Counted from the stretch's first letter, positions 17,136 to 25,932 are shown. The stretch: 64,000 nucleotides of DNA from Flavobacterium sp. LMO8 (GCF_009495755.1 NZ_WIBJ01000015.1:62001-126000); one strand, 5' to 3'. Program-made: numbers and translations. The notes: generated by a model not told the origin, from the letters alone.

Positions 17136-17498
17136 ATGAGTAGTATAAGTTCATGTAAAGATTTATTAATTTGGAAAAAAGGTATAGTTATAGTGGTAAA
17201 AGTTTATCAATTAACTAAAGCATTTCCATCGGAAGAATTATACGCTCTAACAAGTCAAATTAAAAGAGCTTCCATTTCAATTCCTTCTAACATAGCAGAA
17301 GGTTATGGAAGAAATACCGACAAATCTTTTAGCCATTTTATTGATATTTCAAGAGGTTCTTTATGTGAATTAGAAACTCAATTAATCATAGCAAAAGAAT
17401 TAGGATTTGTTGTTGATTTTGAATTATATAATGAAATTTTAGAACTTATTATTGAAGAATCTAAAATGATAAATGCTTTTTCTAAATCACTTAAATAA
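17136..17498 (+). CDS. four-helix bundle protein (23S rRNA intervening-sequence type)
   Basis: A 120-residue S23/IVP-type four-helix bundle: LLIWKKGIVIVVKVYQLTKAFP, then SQIKRASISIPSNIAEGYGR (the family signature around residues 42-61) and the C-terminal ELETQLIIAKELG helix. Members were first found in intervening sequences of 23S rRNA genes and are scattered in Bacteroidetes; function unproven, possibly RNA-binding. It interrupts the usual yicC-gmk pair and is bracketed by heptad arrays of opposite orientation, which looks like a cassette. Confidence 0.9.
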   Translation: MSSISSCKDLLIWKKGIVIVVKVYQLTKAFPSEELYALTSQIKRASISIPSNIAEGYGRNTDKSFSHFIDISRGSLCELETQLIIAKELGFVVDFELYNEILELIIEESKMINAFSKSLK

Positions 17499-17505
17499 GC
17501 TTTTC

Positions 17506-17533
17506 ACTTATCACTAATTACTTATCACTTGAA
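17506..17533 (-). repeat. heptad array, right bracket of S23 gene
   Basis: Four exact 7-nt units ACTTATC, ACTAATT, ACTTATC, ACTTGAA starting 7 bp after the S23 stop codon. Inverted relative to the array at 17099. Confidence 0.8.
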
Positions 17534-17545
17534 AATAACAACACA

Positions 17546-18118
17546 ATGAACAACGGAAAATTATTAGTATTCTCTGCGCCATCAGGTTCTGGAAAAACCA
17601 CTATAGTAAGACATTTATTAGCCCAACCCGATTTGAATTTAGAATTTTCGATTTCGTGTACAACGCGTGAACCACGTGGTGAAGAAGTACATGGAAAAGA
17701 TTATTATTTTATTTCTTGGGACGAATTCAAAAAGCATATTAAAGCGGAAGATTTCGTGGAATGGGAAGAAGTATATACCGATAATTTCTACGGCACTTTG
17801 AAAGCCGAAGTAGAACGAATTTGGGCTTTAGGAAAGCACGTAATTTTTGATATTGATGTTGCGGGCGGATTGCGTATTAAAAGCAAATTTCCGAATGAAA
17901 CTTTAGCTGTTTTTGTAAAACCACCAAGTGTCGACGAATTAAAACGTCGCCTAAAACAACGTTCTACAGAAAGCGAAGACAAAATCAACATGCGTATTGC
18001 AAAAGCATCGGTAGAATTAGCAACAGCTCCACAGTTTGACACCATCATCAAAAATTATGATTTAGATGTGGCAAAAGAAGACGCATACAAATTGGTAAAG
18101 GATTTTATTAGTAAATAA
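17546..18118 (+). CDS. gmk: guanylate kinase
   Basis: A 190-residue guanylate kinase (GMP + ATP to GDP + ADP). P-loop APSGSGKTT at residues 11-19, GMP-binding SCTTREPRGEEVHGKDYYF and VEWEEVYTDNFYGT segments, and an Arg-rich lid (ELKRRLKQRSTES). Length is normal. It follows the S23 cassette and precedes nadD, in the usual order apart from the insertion. Confidence 0.96.
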   Translation: MNNGKLLVFSAPSGSGKTTIVRHLLAQPDLNLEFSISCTTREPRGEEVHGKDYYFISWDEFKKHIKAEDFVEWEEVYTDNFYGTLKAEVERIWALGKHVIFDIDVAGGLRIKSKFPNETLAVFVKPPSVDELKRRLKQRSTESEDKINMRIAKASVELATAPQFDTIIKNYDLDVAKEDAYKLVKDFISK

Positions 18119-18123
18119 AAAGT

Positions 18124-18212
18124 ATAACACAAAGTCTCACTAAGTTTTGCACCAAGTAGTACAAAAAACTTCGTGAAACTCTGTGTAAAACTTCGTGAAA
18201 CTCTGTGTAACA
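18124..18212. repeat. CACAAAG/CTTCGTG intergenic repeat with tandem duplication
   Basis: The spacer between gmk and nadD carries ACACAAAGTCTCAC on the left, then an exact 22-bp tandem duplication (18165-18186 and 18187-18208) containing CTTCGTGAAACTCTGTG. It resembles the spacers at 7470, 20721 and 44650 and reaches to within 4 bp of the nadD start. Confidence 0.75.
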
Positions 18213-18215
18213 AAA

Positions 18216-18797
18216 ATGAAAATAGGTCTGTATTTCGGAACGTTTAATCCCATTCACATTGGGCATTTAATTATTGCTAATCACATGGCAGAGCATTCTG
18301 ATTTGGATCAAATTTGGATGGTGGTTACGCCTCACAATCCGCACAAGCAGAAAAGTACGTTGTTAGATGATTACCATCGTTTACACATGGTGCATTTAGC
18401 AACGGAAGATTACCCAAAAATCCAACCTTCGGATATTGAATTCAAATTACCGCAACCGAATTATACCGTAAATACCTTAGTGCATTTACAAGAAAAGTTT
18501 CCAAAACACGAATTTTCTTTGATTATGGGCGAAGACAATTTGAACTCGCTTCACAAATGGAAAAACTACGAAGTTATTTTGCAAAACCATAATATTTATG
18601 TCTATCCACGACTAAATTCTGGTGAAATTGACGAGCAATTTGTGAATCATGCAAAAATTCATCGAGTGGGCGCGCCTGTAATAGAATTATCCTCAACTTT
18701 CATCCGAGAAAGCATTAAAAAGGGTAAAAATGTGGTTCCGATGTTACCGAATAAAGTTTGGGAATATATGGAGCATAATATGTTTTATAAGAAGTAA
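18216..18797 (+). CDS. nadD: nicotinate-nucleotide adenylyltransferase
   Basis: A 193-residue NadD, joining NaMN and ATP to deaminated NAD. Signature GTFNPIHIGH (H14-x-x-H17), the conserved GEDNLNSLHKWKNY and a C-terminal SSTFIRESI motif. Start 18216 is preferred over 18195, which lies in the tandem duplication and adds seven residues before the first strand. The stop overlaps the next start by one base (TAATG). Confidence 0.95.
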   Translation: MKIGLYFGTFNPIHIGHLIIANHMAEHSDLDQIWMVVTPHNPHKQKSTLLDDYHRLHMVHLATEDYPKIQPSDIEFKLPQPNYTVNTLVHLQEKFPKHEFSLIMGEDNLNSLHKWKNYEVILQNHNIYVYPRLNSGEIDEQFVNHAKIHRVGAPVIELSSTFIRESIKKGKNVVPMLPNKVWEYMEHNMFYKK

Positions 18798-19429
18798 TGA
18801 ATTTTAAAGCTAAAATTTATATCAAAGATAAATCTTTACCATTTTATAAAAGATGGGATAATTCTGAACAACTACAATTGATTTCAATATCATTTGCATT
18901 AATACTTTTACTTATTTTATCAAACGCAGAAAATAATATTGAAAACACATTTGAAAGCATTCTAAAAAATATTATTTATGTCTGTTTGGGATTATTTCTA
19001 ATCTCAGTTATTATGAGATTTGGTGAATATGAAAAATTAAATGGAAAACTCGAAGGAGAAATTTCTTTTCAAAAAGATGGAATAAAAATCAATCATCAAC
19101 TCTTTGAATATAATCAAATCAATGATTTCAAAATAGAATTTTCAGATAAATATGGCAGCAAAACTGGAAAATCAAATGGCGCCTTTTTATCACAAGGTTT
19201 AAAAAATAGTATTTCTTTTTACCATAATGGTAAATTAATTATAACATATTTTCAATTGTATTCATCTGAACAACTCGAAGCAATTAAAAAAGATCTGTTT
19301 TTTATAATTACTAATGAACTTATCATTTTCAAAAAACAATATCTAAATCTTGTAGACAAGAAATATAAAAACACGACTGATTATTTGTTTTTTATAGAAA
19401 AAATGAAAAAAGAAAGCAAACTATCTTAA
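18797..19429 (+). CDS. hypothetical membrane protein
   Basis: Not recognised. 210 residues with two transmembrane helices (about 27-45 and 58-78) separated by a short acidic loop, then a soluble C-terminal region (90-210) whose FQKDGIKINHQLFEYNQINDFKIEF pattern resembles PH-like (bPH) domains that follow paired helices; this is a shape-based guess. It overlaps nadD by one base and so is probably translated with it. Very Lys/Asn/Ile-rich and lower in GC than nadD. Confidence 0.6.
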   Translation: MNFKAKIYIKDKSLPFYKRWDNSEQLQLISISFALILLLILSNAENNIENTFESILKNIIYVCLGLFLISVIMRFGEYEKLNGKLEGEISFQKDGIKINHQLFEYNQINDFKIEFSDKYGSKTGKSNGAFLSQGLKNSISFYHNGKLIITYFQLYSSEQLEAIKKDLFFIITNELIIFKKQYLNLVDKKYKNTTDYLFFIEKMKKESKLS

Positions 19430-19473
19430 CATTCCTTTACCATTCGTTTCCAATCGCATTGTGTAACTTTGTC

Positions 19474-19502
19474 AAGATGCTGAACTAAATTCAGCAAGAC
19501 AA
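19474..19502. repeat. REP-like hairpin unit
   Basis: AAGATGCTGAAC...TTCAGCAAGACA: a 6-bp stem GCTGAA/TTCAGC with 5-nt loop and a GACA foot, 6 bp before the alcohol dehydrogenase start. Same family as 23005-23076 and 41958-42052. A TAACTTTG -7 box lies just upstream at 19464-19471, so the hairpin falls in the 5' leader. Confidence 0.65.
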
Positions 19503-19507
19503 CTATT

Positions 19508-20674
19508 ATGCTAAACTTCGAATTATACAATCCTGTAAACTATGTCTTTGGAAAAGGACAAATTGAAAAACTAACTGATTTAGTTCCTTCAAATACTAAA
19601 ATTCTTATCGCTTATGGTGGTGGAAGTATCTTTAAAAATAGCGTTTACGACCAAGTAAAAGCAGCTTTACCCAATCACGATGTTGTGGAATTTGGTGGCA
19701 TCGAACCAAATCCTCGTTTTGAAACTTTAATGAAAGCGGTTGAAATTATTCGTGCTGAAAAAATTGGTTTTATCTTAGCTGTTGGTGGCGGAAGCGTGAT
19801 TGATGGTGTGAAATTTATTTCTGCTGCCGTTAATTTTGAAGGCGATGCAGCGGATATTTTGAAAAAACGTATTTTATTCAAAGATGTTTCTAAAGTAATT
19901 CCTTTTGGAACAGTTTTAACCTTACCTGCTACAGGTTCTGAGATGAATTCAGGTGCTGTGGTTACAATTGAAGCTACGCAAGAGAAATTAACTTTAGGCG
20001 GAAGCGCTTTGTTTCCAGTATTCTCCATTGTAGATCCAACAGTCATAACTTCGTTACCAAAAAGACAATTGCAAAACGGAGTTGTGGATGCGTTCACGCA
20101 CGTAATGGAACAATATTTGACCTATACACACGATGCTTTGCTACAAGACCGAATTTCAGAAAGTATTTTACAAACGTTAATTGAAATTGGTCCAGATGTA
20201 GTGGAAAATCCGAGCGATTATAAATTGGCTTCCAACTTTGTTTGGAGTGCAACAATGGCATTGAATGGCTTGATTCAAAAAGGTGTTCCATCAGATTGGG
20301 CAACGCATATGATTGGTCACGAATTAACCGCTTTATACGAAATTGACCATGCGAGAACATTGGCAATCATTGGTCCAAATTTATATCGTGTCATGTTCGA
20401 CACAAAAAAAGAAAAACTAGCACAATACGGCCAACGTGTTTGGAACATTCAAGGCAATTCAACTGAAGAAATTGCAGAAAAAGCGATTGAAAAAACAGTT
20501 AAATTCTTCCATAAAATGGGCATGAAAACCAAATTATCGGAAAACACAGAAAATTTCGAAAAAACGGCTGATTTCATCGCCAATCGATTTGAAGAAAGAG
20601 GTTGGAAAGTGTTAGGAGAAAAACAAAATATCACCATCGAAAAGGTAAAAGCAATCGTAGAAATGAGTTACTAA
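19508..20674 (+). CDS. iron-containing alcohol dehydrogenase, YqhD/BDH type
   Basis: A 388-residue NADPH-dependent group III alcohol/aldehyde dehydrogenase. Metal ligands are at D194, H198, H267 and H281, the same numbering as E. coli YqhD. AYGGGS (35-40) and VGGGSVIDG (92-100) form the cofactor site. YqhD-type enzymes reduce a wide range of aldehydes, including lipid-peroxidation products, in the cytoplasm. It appears monocistronic, with a REP-like hairpin in its leader. Confidence 0.93.
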   Translation: MLNFELYNPVNYVFGKGQIEKLTDLVPSNTKILIAYGGGSIFKNSVYDQVKAALPNHDVVEFGGIEPNPRFETLMKAVEIIRAEKIGFILAVGGGSVIDGVKFISAAVNFEGDAADILKKRILFKDVSKVIPFGTVLTLPATGSEMNSGAVVTIEATQEKLTLGGSALFPVFSIVDPTVITSLPKRQLQNGVVDAFTHVMEQYLTYTHDALLQDRISESILQTLIEIGPDVVENPSDYKLASNFVWSATMALNGLIQKGVPSDWATHMIGHELTALYEIDHARTLAIIGPNLYRVMFDTKKEKLAQYGQRVWNIQGNSTEEIAEKAIEKTVKFFHKMGMKTKLSENTENFEKTADFIANRFEERGWKVLGEKQNITIEKVKAIVEMSY

Positions 20675-20720
20675 GAATAAACACATATTTTTTGCTTTTC
20701 AAAGCGAAGCTTCTTGTTAA

Positions 20721-20820
20721 AGCTTACCAAACTTTGCGTGAAACTCTGAGAACTTTGCGTTAAAATTAATCATATTTTTTGGCAATGATTCTTAAAAATT
20801 TGTGTGACTATGTGTTTAAA
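20721..20820. repeat. CTTTGCG-rich spacer
   Basis: The 220-bp spacer between the alcohol dehydrogenase and gpsA contains ACTTTGCGTGAAACTCTGAG, then AACTTTGCGTTAAA and TTGTGTGACTATGTGTTTAA, matching the CACAAAG/CTTTGCG repeat family. Nothing else was seen in it except the gpsA promoter. Confidence 0.6.
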
Positions 20821-20841
20821 ACCCGTTTCACGCAAACGTTT

Positions 20842-20872
20842 TTTGTAAATCCTTTTAAAATGATTATTTTTG
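20842..20872 (+). promoter_or_regulatory. gpsA promoter
   Basis: TTTG (20842-20845), 19-nt spacer, TATTTTTG (20865-20872). It fits the TTG/TAnnTTTG consensus, and the gpsA ATG follows 22 bp later. Confidence 0.7.
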
Positions 20873-20894
20873 ATTTTCTAAATAGAAACACATA

Positions 20895-21890
20895 ATGGAA
20901 AAGAAGCCGAAATTTGCAGTCATTGGAGGAGGAAGTTGGGCAACTGCAATTGCAAAAATGCTTTGTGAAAATCAAGACGAAATCGCTTGGTATATGCGAA
21001 GTACTTATGCTATTGAGCATTTGAAACATCAAAAACACAACCCAAATTATTTAAGTTCGGTTGCGTTTGACACCAATAAATTAAAACTTACAAACGATAT
21101 CAACGAAGCCGTTGCTTATGCTGATTATGTGATTTTTGTGGTTCCTTCTGCTTTTTTAAGCAAAGAATTAGAAAGTTTAACCGAAAGTTTAGAAGGAAAA
21201 ATCATTTTCTCTGCGATTAAAGGAATTGTTCCAGAATCGAGCTTAATTGTTGGTGAACATTTTCATACCAAATACGATATTCCGTTTGAAAATATTGGCG
21301 TAATTACAGGGCCTTGTCACGCGGAAGAAGTTGCTATGGAACGTTTGTCGTATCTTACAATTGCATGTAGCGATAGAAAAAAAGCCAAATATGTGGCTAA
21401 AAATCTAAGCTCACACTATATCAAAGCAAAAACTACGGATGATATCATCGGAACCGAATATGCAGCTGTTTTAAAAAATATTTATGCTATTGCAGCAGGA
21501 ATTGCGCATGGGTTAGGCTATGGTGATAACTTCCAAGCGGTTTTAATGAGTAATGGAATTCGCGAAATGAAGAAATTCATTCGAAAAGTGCACAAAATGA
21601 AGCGAAATATTAATAATTCGGCTTATTTAGGCGATTTATTAGTAACTGGATATTCGGTTTTTTCTAGAAATAGAATGTTTGGAAACATGATTGGAAAAGG
21701 CTATACCGTAAAATCGGCTCAAATGGAAATGAGTATGATTGCAGAAGGATATTATGCAGTAAAAAGTGCTTATAAATTAAACCAAGAATATGGTGCCGAT
21801 ACACCAATTATTGATGCTGTTTATAAAATATTATACGAAAATAAAGACGCTAAAACTGTTTTTAAAGCTTTAACAGATAAATTAAATTAA
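20895..21890 (+). CDS. gpsA: glycerol-3-phosphate dehydrogenase [NAD(P)+]
   Basis: A 331-residue GpsA, reducing dihydroxyacetone phosphate to sn-glycerol-3-phosphate for phospholipid synthesis. Nucleotide motif GGGSWATAIAK at residues 11-21, the FVVPSAFL strand, the catalytic-lysine region AVLKNIYAIAAGIAHGLGYG and GDLLVTGYSVFSRN all match the family. Length is usual. It has its own promoter and terminator. Confidence 0.95.
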   Translation: MEKKPKFAVIGGGSWATAIAKMLCENQDEIAWYMRSTYAIEHLKHQKHNPNYLSSVAFDTNKLKLTNDINEAVAYADYVIFVVPSAFLSKELESLTESLEGKIIFSAIKGIVPESSLIVGEHFHTKYDIPFENIGVITGPCHAEEVAMERLSYLTIACSDRKKAKYVAKNLSSHYIKAKTTDDIIGTEYAAVLKNIYAIAAGIAHGLGYGDNFQAVLMSNGIREMKKFIRKVHKMKRNINNSAYLGDLLVTGYSVFSRNRMFGNMIGKGYTVKSAQMEMSMIAEGYYAVKSAYKLNQEYGADTPIIDAVYKILYENKDAKTVFKALTDKLN

Positions 21891-21910
21891 ATTACCTTTT
21901 TAGGTTGCTT

Positions 21911-21952
21911 AAAAATGTAAACAATTGCTTTTTATTTGTTTACATTTTTTTT
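21911..21952 (+). terminator. rho-independent terminator after gpsA
   Basis: A 13-bp stem (AAAAATGTAAACA at 21911-21923 and its complement at 21937-21949) with 13-nt loop, followed by T-run. 20 bp past the gpsA stop. Confidence 0.85.
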
Positions 21953-22002
21953 ATAACTAATTCATTTTACTCGTCACATTATTAGAATATTAGGATAAAA
22001 CA

Positions 22003-22980
22003 ATGGACAACTTAATAAATCACCCAGGAATTATTGCTGCTTTTACTATCGTAATTTTAGCAATGCTAATTCTTGATTTAGGGGTTTTAAATAAAAAAAG
22101 TCATGTGGTTTCTAATCGTGAGGCGACTATTTGGTCCATAATTTGGATTTCACTTTCCATGGGATTCAGTGGAATTATTTATCACTACATGGGAGCCGAG
22201 AAATTCATGCAATTTCAAGGCGCTTATTGGATTGAAAAGGCGCTTTCTGTTGATAATTTATTTGTTTTTATATTGGTTTTTGGCTATTTCAATGTGGCTA
22301 AAGAAGCCCAACACAAAGTATTGTTTTGGGGTGTAATTGGTGCTTTGGTATTTAGAGCCATTTTTATTTTTACAGGTGTTTGGTTGCTAAATTACACCTA
22401 TTTACCTGAAATGGAGCTTTTTGGACAAGTCGTTAAAATCAACTATTTGTTATTTATTTTCGGAATTATTCTAATTGTTGCCGGAATAAAATCGGGTTTT
22501 AGCAGTGAAGAAGATGACGGAAATACAGATTTTAGCAAAAGTGCGGGTTCCAAATTAGTACACCGCTTTTTTAAAGTAAGTCCGAATTTTGATGGTGATA
22601 AATTTTTCACCATTCAGAACGGAATTAAAATGGCAACGCCTTTGTTTGTTGTTGTAGCAATTGTAGAACTTACCGATTTATTATTTGCGGTAGACAGTAT
22701 TCCGGCCATTTTTGCAATCGCACCAGATGATCCATTTATTTTATACACCTCTAATATTTTTGCTATTTTAGGATTGCGTTCGTTGTATTTCTTGTTGGCG
22801 AACTTTATGTACATGTTCAGCAAATTGAAATACGGATTGGCTTTTATATTGGCTTTTATAGGAATAAAAATGATTGTAGCGCCTTTTTATCATATTGAAA
22901 CATCATTTTCTTTAATGGTGGTAGGTTGTGCGCTTTTATTGTCTGTAATCGCTTCTTTGTTATTTCCTGATAAGGATTAA
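22003..22980 (+). CDS. TerC/Alx family membrane protein
   Basis: A 325-residue polytopic protein of the TerC/Alx family, with about nine hydrophobic segments and the characteristic acidic motifs WIEKALSVDNLFVF (near residue 77) and VELTDLLFAVDSIPAIFAI (near residue 221). Family members are implicated in Mn2+ export and in metalation of exported proteins; tellurite resistance is the historical name. No other ter genes are nearby. It is flanked downstream by a composite terminator containing REP-like units. Confidence 0.92.
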   Translation: MDNLINHPGIIAAFTIVILAMLILDLGVLNKKSHVVSNREATIWSIIWISLSMGFSGIIYHYMGAEKFMQFQGAYWIEKALSVDNLFVFILVFGYFNVAKEAQHKVLFWGVIGALVFRAIFIFTGVWLLNYTYLPEMELFGQVVKINYLLFIFGIILIVAGIKSGFSSEEDDGNTDFSKSAGSKLVHRFFKVSPNFDGDKFFTIQNGIKMATPLFVVVAIVELTDLLFAVDSIPAIFAIAPDDPFILYTSNIFAILGLRSLYFLLANFMYMFSKLKYGLAFILAFIGIKMIVAPFYHIETSFSLMVVGCALLLSVIASLLFPDKD

Positions 22981-23004
22981 TTTTATTTAGAAAGAATTAA
23001 TTTC

Positions 23005-23076
23005 TGTCAATCTGAACTCGTTTCAGATTCTCCATACTTAATATAAAAAAGATGCTGAAACAAGTTCAGCATGACA
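23005..23076. repeat. two inverted REP-like units
   Basis: Unit A (23005-23031) starts TGTCAATCTGAAC and unit B (23049-23076) ends TTCAGCATGACA. They are inverted copies of one roughly 27-nt hairpin unit. Unit B has an 8-bp stem ATGCTGAA/TTCAGCAT with loop ACAAG. Arrangement is BIME-like. Confidence 0.75.
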
Positions 23077-23091
23077 AAAGCATCTTTTTAT
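23046..23091. terminator. bidirectional terminator with REP-like loop
   Basis: Stem AAAAAGATGC (23046-23055) / GCATCTTTTT (23080-23089); the 24-nt loop consists mostly of REP-like unit B. It lies between the convergent terC and GH92 genes. Confidence 0.65.
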
Positions 23092-23094
23092 TTT

Positions 23095-25932
23095 CTATTT
23101 AATTGTAATCTCATCGACAAAAATAAACGCATCACCACCAGCGCCTTGATGCCAATCGGGTAGTTTACCAAAGTTTTTGGCGATTACTTTTACGTAACGT
23201 GCTTTTTTTGCTTTGGTTTCATTAGAAGTGAAATTTAAAATCGTGTTTTCCTCTAATTTTGGATCTAATGTATTGTTTACCGAACCGAAATACGTAAAAT
23301 TCACATTATCATCCGAAATATAATAATCGACTTTCATTGGCATTAAAATCCACGAACGTTGGTCTTGTAAAAAACGCGCTGAAATTTCATTGATGTTTTT
23401 CACTTCTTGTAAATCGACAACCGCTTCAAAATCCTGACTTTGGTAGCCTTGCCAATCGCCTTTTCTCCAATTTTCAGTCCCTAAAATACCGTCTAACAAC
23501 CCTTCTGGACCACCGGCATGATATTGCGGATTGTAAACTGATTTGATGTTGATGCTGTAATTGTTTGGTTTTTTGAAAAAGGTTGCAGAAATGGTGTTGC
23601 TTTTAGAAAGATTGTTTTTAAAAATTACTTCTTTATAAAATTCGATTTTACAACTTGAATTAATATAAAAAGGTTTTTTATACTCATTAAAAACGTCTGT
23701 TTTAGAACTATCAATTATTCGATATTTAATTTTTTCACCTCTGTAATTTGGATAAGAATTGAAGCTAATTAATAATTTATCCTTAAATGATTTAGTTTTC
23801 GCTTCAATTACAGGAACTTCAATAATATCTTCAACAACATAAACTAAATCCCAATTAATTTCTTCAGAAGATACGATTTCTTTCTCTTGTTGAATCGCTT
23901 TTTGTTTGTCGATTATTCTTTGTTCTTCTGAAATTTCAACCTTTTCAAAACCTTCAAGATTTAATACTATTTTATCAAAATATAAATCGTTTTCATAATG
24001 ATTAATAATACTTCCAGGACAAACTGGATATTCTCCTAAAACACTCAACACATACCAAGCGCTCATTTGACCGCAATCTTCGTTTCCAATTAAACCATCT
24101 GGCGTATTGGTGTAAAAATTATCTAAAATATACTTGACTTTTTCATTTGTTTTTTCTGGTTTCCCCACATAATTGTACAAATACGCCATGTGGTGACTTG
24201 GTTCGTTTCCGTGTGCATATTGCCCAATTAAACCTGTAACATCGACTTGTTCTCTTCCTGTAGTTTTGCTTTCGCTGTTGAACATTTCGTCTAACTTGGC
24301 TTCAAATTTTTCAGGTCCGCCATACGCTTGAATCATGCCGTAAACATCCTGTGGTACGAAAAACGAATATTGCCAAGAATTACCTTCAGTGAAATTATTG
24401 TTGACTTCTCTTGGATCAAAAGGTTTATCCCAACCGCCGTTTTTCTTTGGACGCATGAAACCCGTTTCCCAATCAAAAATGTTTTTCCAATTTTGAGAAC
24501 GTTTCATGAAATATTGGTAATCTTCTTGCTTGTTTAAAATTTGCGCCATTTGAGCAATACACCAATCGTCATAAGCATATTCTAAGGTTTTGGAAACACT
24601 TTCGTGTTCGTCATCTATCGAAATAAAACCGTTTTTCTTATAAGCATCCAAACCTAAAACATCACGCATGGCTGAAGCTTTACTCGCTTCAAAGGCTTTT
24701 TCGTAATCAAAACCTGTAATGCCTTTTACCATCGCATCGGCAATTACAGAAACCGAATGATAGCCAATCATACAATCGGTTTCATTAGATGCTAATTCCC
24801 AAACCGGTAATCTACCACCTTGTTCGTATTGTTTGATGAAGGTGTTAATGTAATCGGCAGTTCGTTTTTTATCAATCAAAGTATACAACGGATGTGCGCC
24901 TCTAAAAGTATCCCAAAGCGAGAATACCGTATAATAATCAAATCCTTCTGCAACATGAATTTGGTTGTCTCTACCGCGGTATTTTCCGTCTAAATCTTGT
25001 GCAATATTTGGTTGCATCATGGTGTGATATAACGCCGTGTAAAAAATCGCTAACTTGTCTTTATCATTAGAAGTGACTTCAATTTTTGATAATTCTTTGT
25101 TCCAAAGTGCAATCGCGGCTTTGTGCGCTTTATTAAAATCCCAATGTTTGATTTCGGAACTGTTTAGTTTGGCACCTTCGTAACTTGTTGGCGAAAGCGA
25201 TACTTTTACAAGAATTTTTTCACCTTTTTTGACTTGTTTAGTAAAAGTAGCTGCGCTTAATTCAATATCATCCCCTTTTTTATCTTGATTAGATTTTCTA
25301 GTAAAATATATATCAGTAAACGCTACATTAAACTCAATTCGGGCATACACATATTGATCTCTTGCCCAAGCTTCACTTCTTCGTAATACTTCAATGGTTT
25401 TATTGTCTACAACTCGAATTCTTCCTTCCAATAACTTATCGCGATGATTCAAGTCTAAGATAATATTGCCTTGTCCACTTTGATTAAACGTATATTCATG
25501 AAAACCAACTCGAGTTGATGCAGTTAAACGCACATCGATATTATGTTTGTCTAATTTGACGGAATAAAACCCTGCGGAAGCTTTTTCGTTAGAGTGTGAA
25601 AAAGTAGAAGAATAATCTTTACTACTAATTGTATGTTTTCCCATAGTTGGCATCAACATGATATCGCCATAATCCGAAACACCGGTTCCATTCAAATGCG
25701 TGTGCGAAAATCCGTAAATCAAATTGTCAGAATAATGATAACCTCCACAGCCATCCCAACTGCCATCGATTCGTGTATCTGGGGACAATTGCACCATTCC
25801 GTAAGGCAAAGTAGCACCTGGAAAAGTGTGTCCATGTCCACCAGTTCCAATAAATGGATTAACATGTTTGGCGTAATCTTGTGCAAAACCAAAAGCGGTT
25901 ACAAATAATACGGAAAAAAGGATTTTCTTCAT
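23095..25932 (-). CDS. GH92 family glycosidase with C-terminal carbohydrate-binding domain
   Basis: A 945-residue exported glycosidase. Signal peptide 1-18 (ending GFAQ), then a GH92 catalytic region: NPFIGTGGHGHTFPGA, QLSPDTR, SLWDTFRGAHPLYTL and GNEDCGQMSAWYVLSVLG with the calcium/acid residues of the family (about 25-680). GH92 enzymes are exo-acting alpha-mannosidases. A Lys/Glu-rich linker (about 685-700), an FN3/chitobiase-like segment and an F5/8-type discoidin domain (about 800-945) follow. No SusC/SusD pair or other glycosidase is adjacent, so it is not in an obvious polysaccharide utilization locus. Confidence 0.93.
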   Translation of the reverse strand: MKKILFSVLFVTAFGFAQDYAKHVNPFIGTGGHGHTFPGATLPYGMVQLSPDTRIDGSWDGCGGYHYSDNLIYGFSHTHLNGTGVSDYGDIMLMPTMGKHTISSKDYSSTFSHSNEKASAGFYSVKLDKHNIDVRLTASTRVGFHEYTFNQSGQGNIILDLNHRDKLLEGRIRVVDNKTIEVLRRSEAWARDQYVYARIEFNVAFTDIYFTRKSNQDKKGDDIELSAATFTKQVKKGEKILVKVSLSPTSYEGAKLNSSEIKHWDFNKAHKAAIALWNKELSKIEVTSNDKDKLAIFYTALYHTMMQPNIAQDLDGKYRGRDNQIHVAEGFDYYTVFSLWDTFRGAHPLYTLIDKKRTADYINTFIKQYEQGGRLPVWELASNETDCMIGYHSVSVIADAMVKGITGFDYEKAFEASKASAMRDVLGLDAYKKNGFISIDDEHESVSKTLEYAYDDWCIAQMAQILNKQEDYQYFMKRSQNWKNIFDWETGFMRPKKNGGWDKPFDPREVNNNFTEGNSWQYSFFVPQDVYGMIQAYGGPEKFEAKLDEMFNSESKTTGREQVDVTGLIGQYAHGNEPSHHMAYLYNYVGKPEKTNEKVKYILDNFYTNTPDGLIGNEDCGQMSAWYVLSVLGEYPVCPGSIINHYENDLYFDKIVLNLEGFEKVEISEEQRIIDKQKAIQQEKEIVSSEEINWDLVYVVEDIIEVPVIEAKTKSFKDKLLISFNSYPNYRGEKIKYRIIDSSKTDVFNEYKKPFYINSSCKIEFYKEVIFKNNLSKSNTISATFFKKPNNYSINIKSVYNPQYHAGGPEGLLDGILGTENWRKGDWQGYQSQDFEAVVDLQEVKNINEISARFLQDQRSWILMPMKVDYYISDDNVNFTYFGSVNNTLDPKLEENTILNFTSNETKAKKARYVKVIAKNFGKLPDWHQGAGGDAFIFVDEITIK

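Noticed and set aside
22003..22980. Tellurite-resistance island
   Set aside because: Only a TerC/Alx-type gene is present, without terZABDE; such genes are usually core functions.
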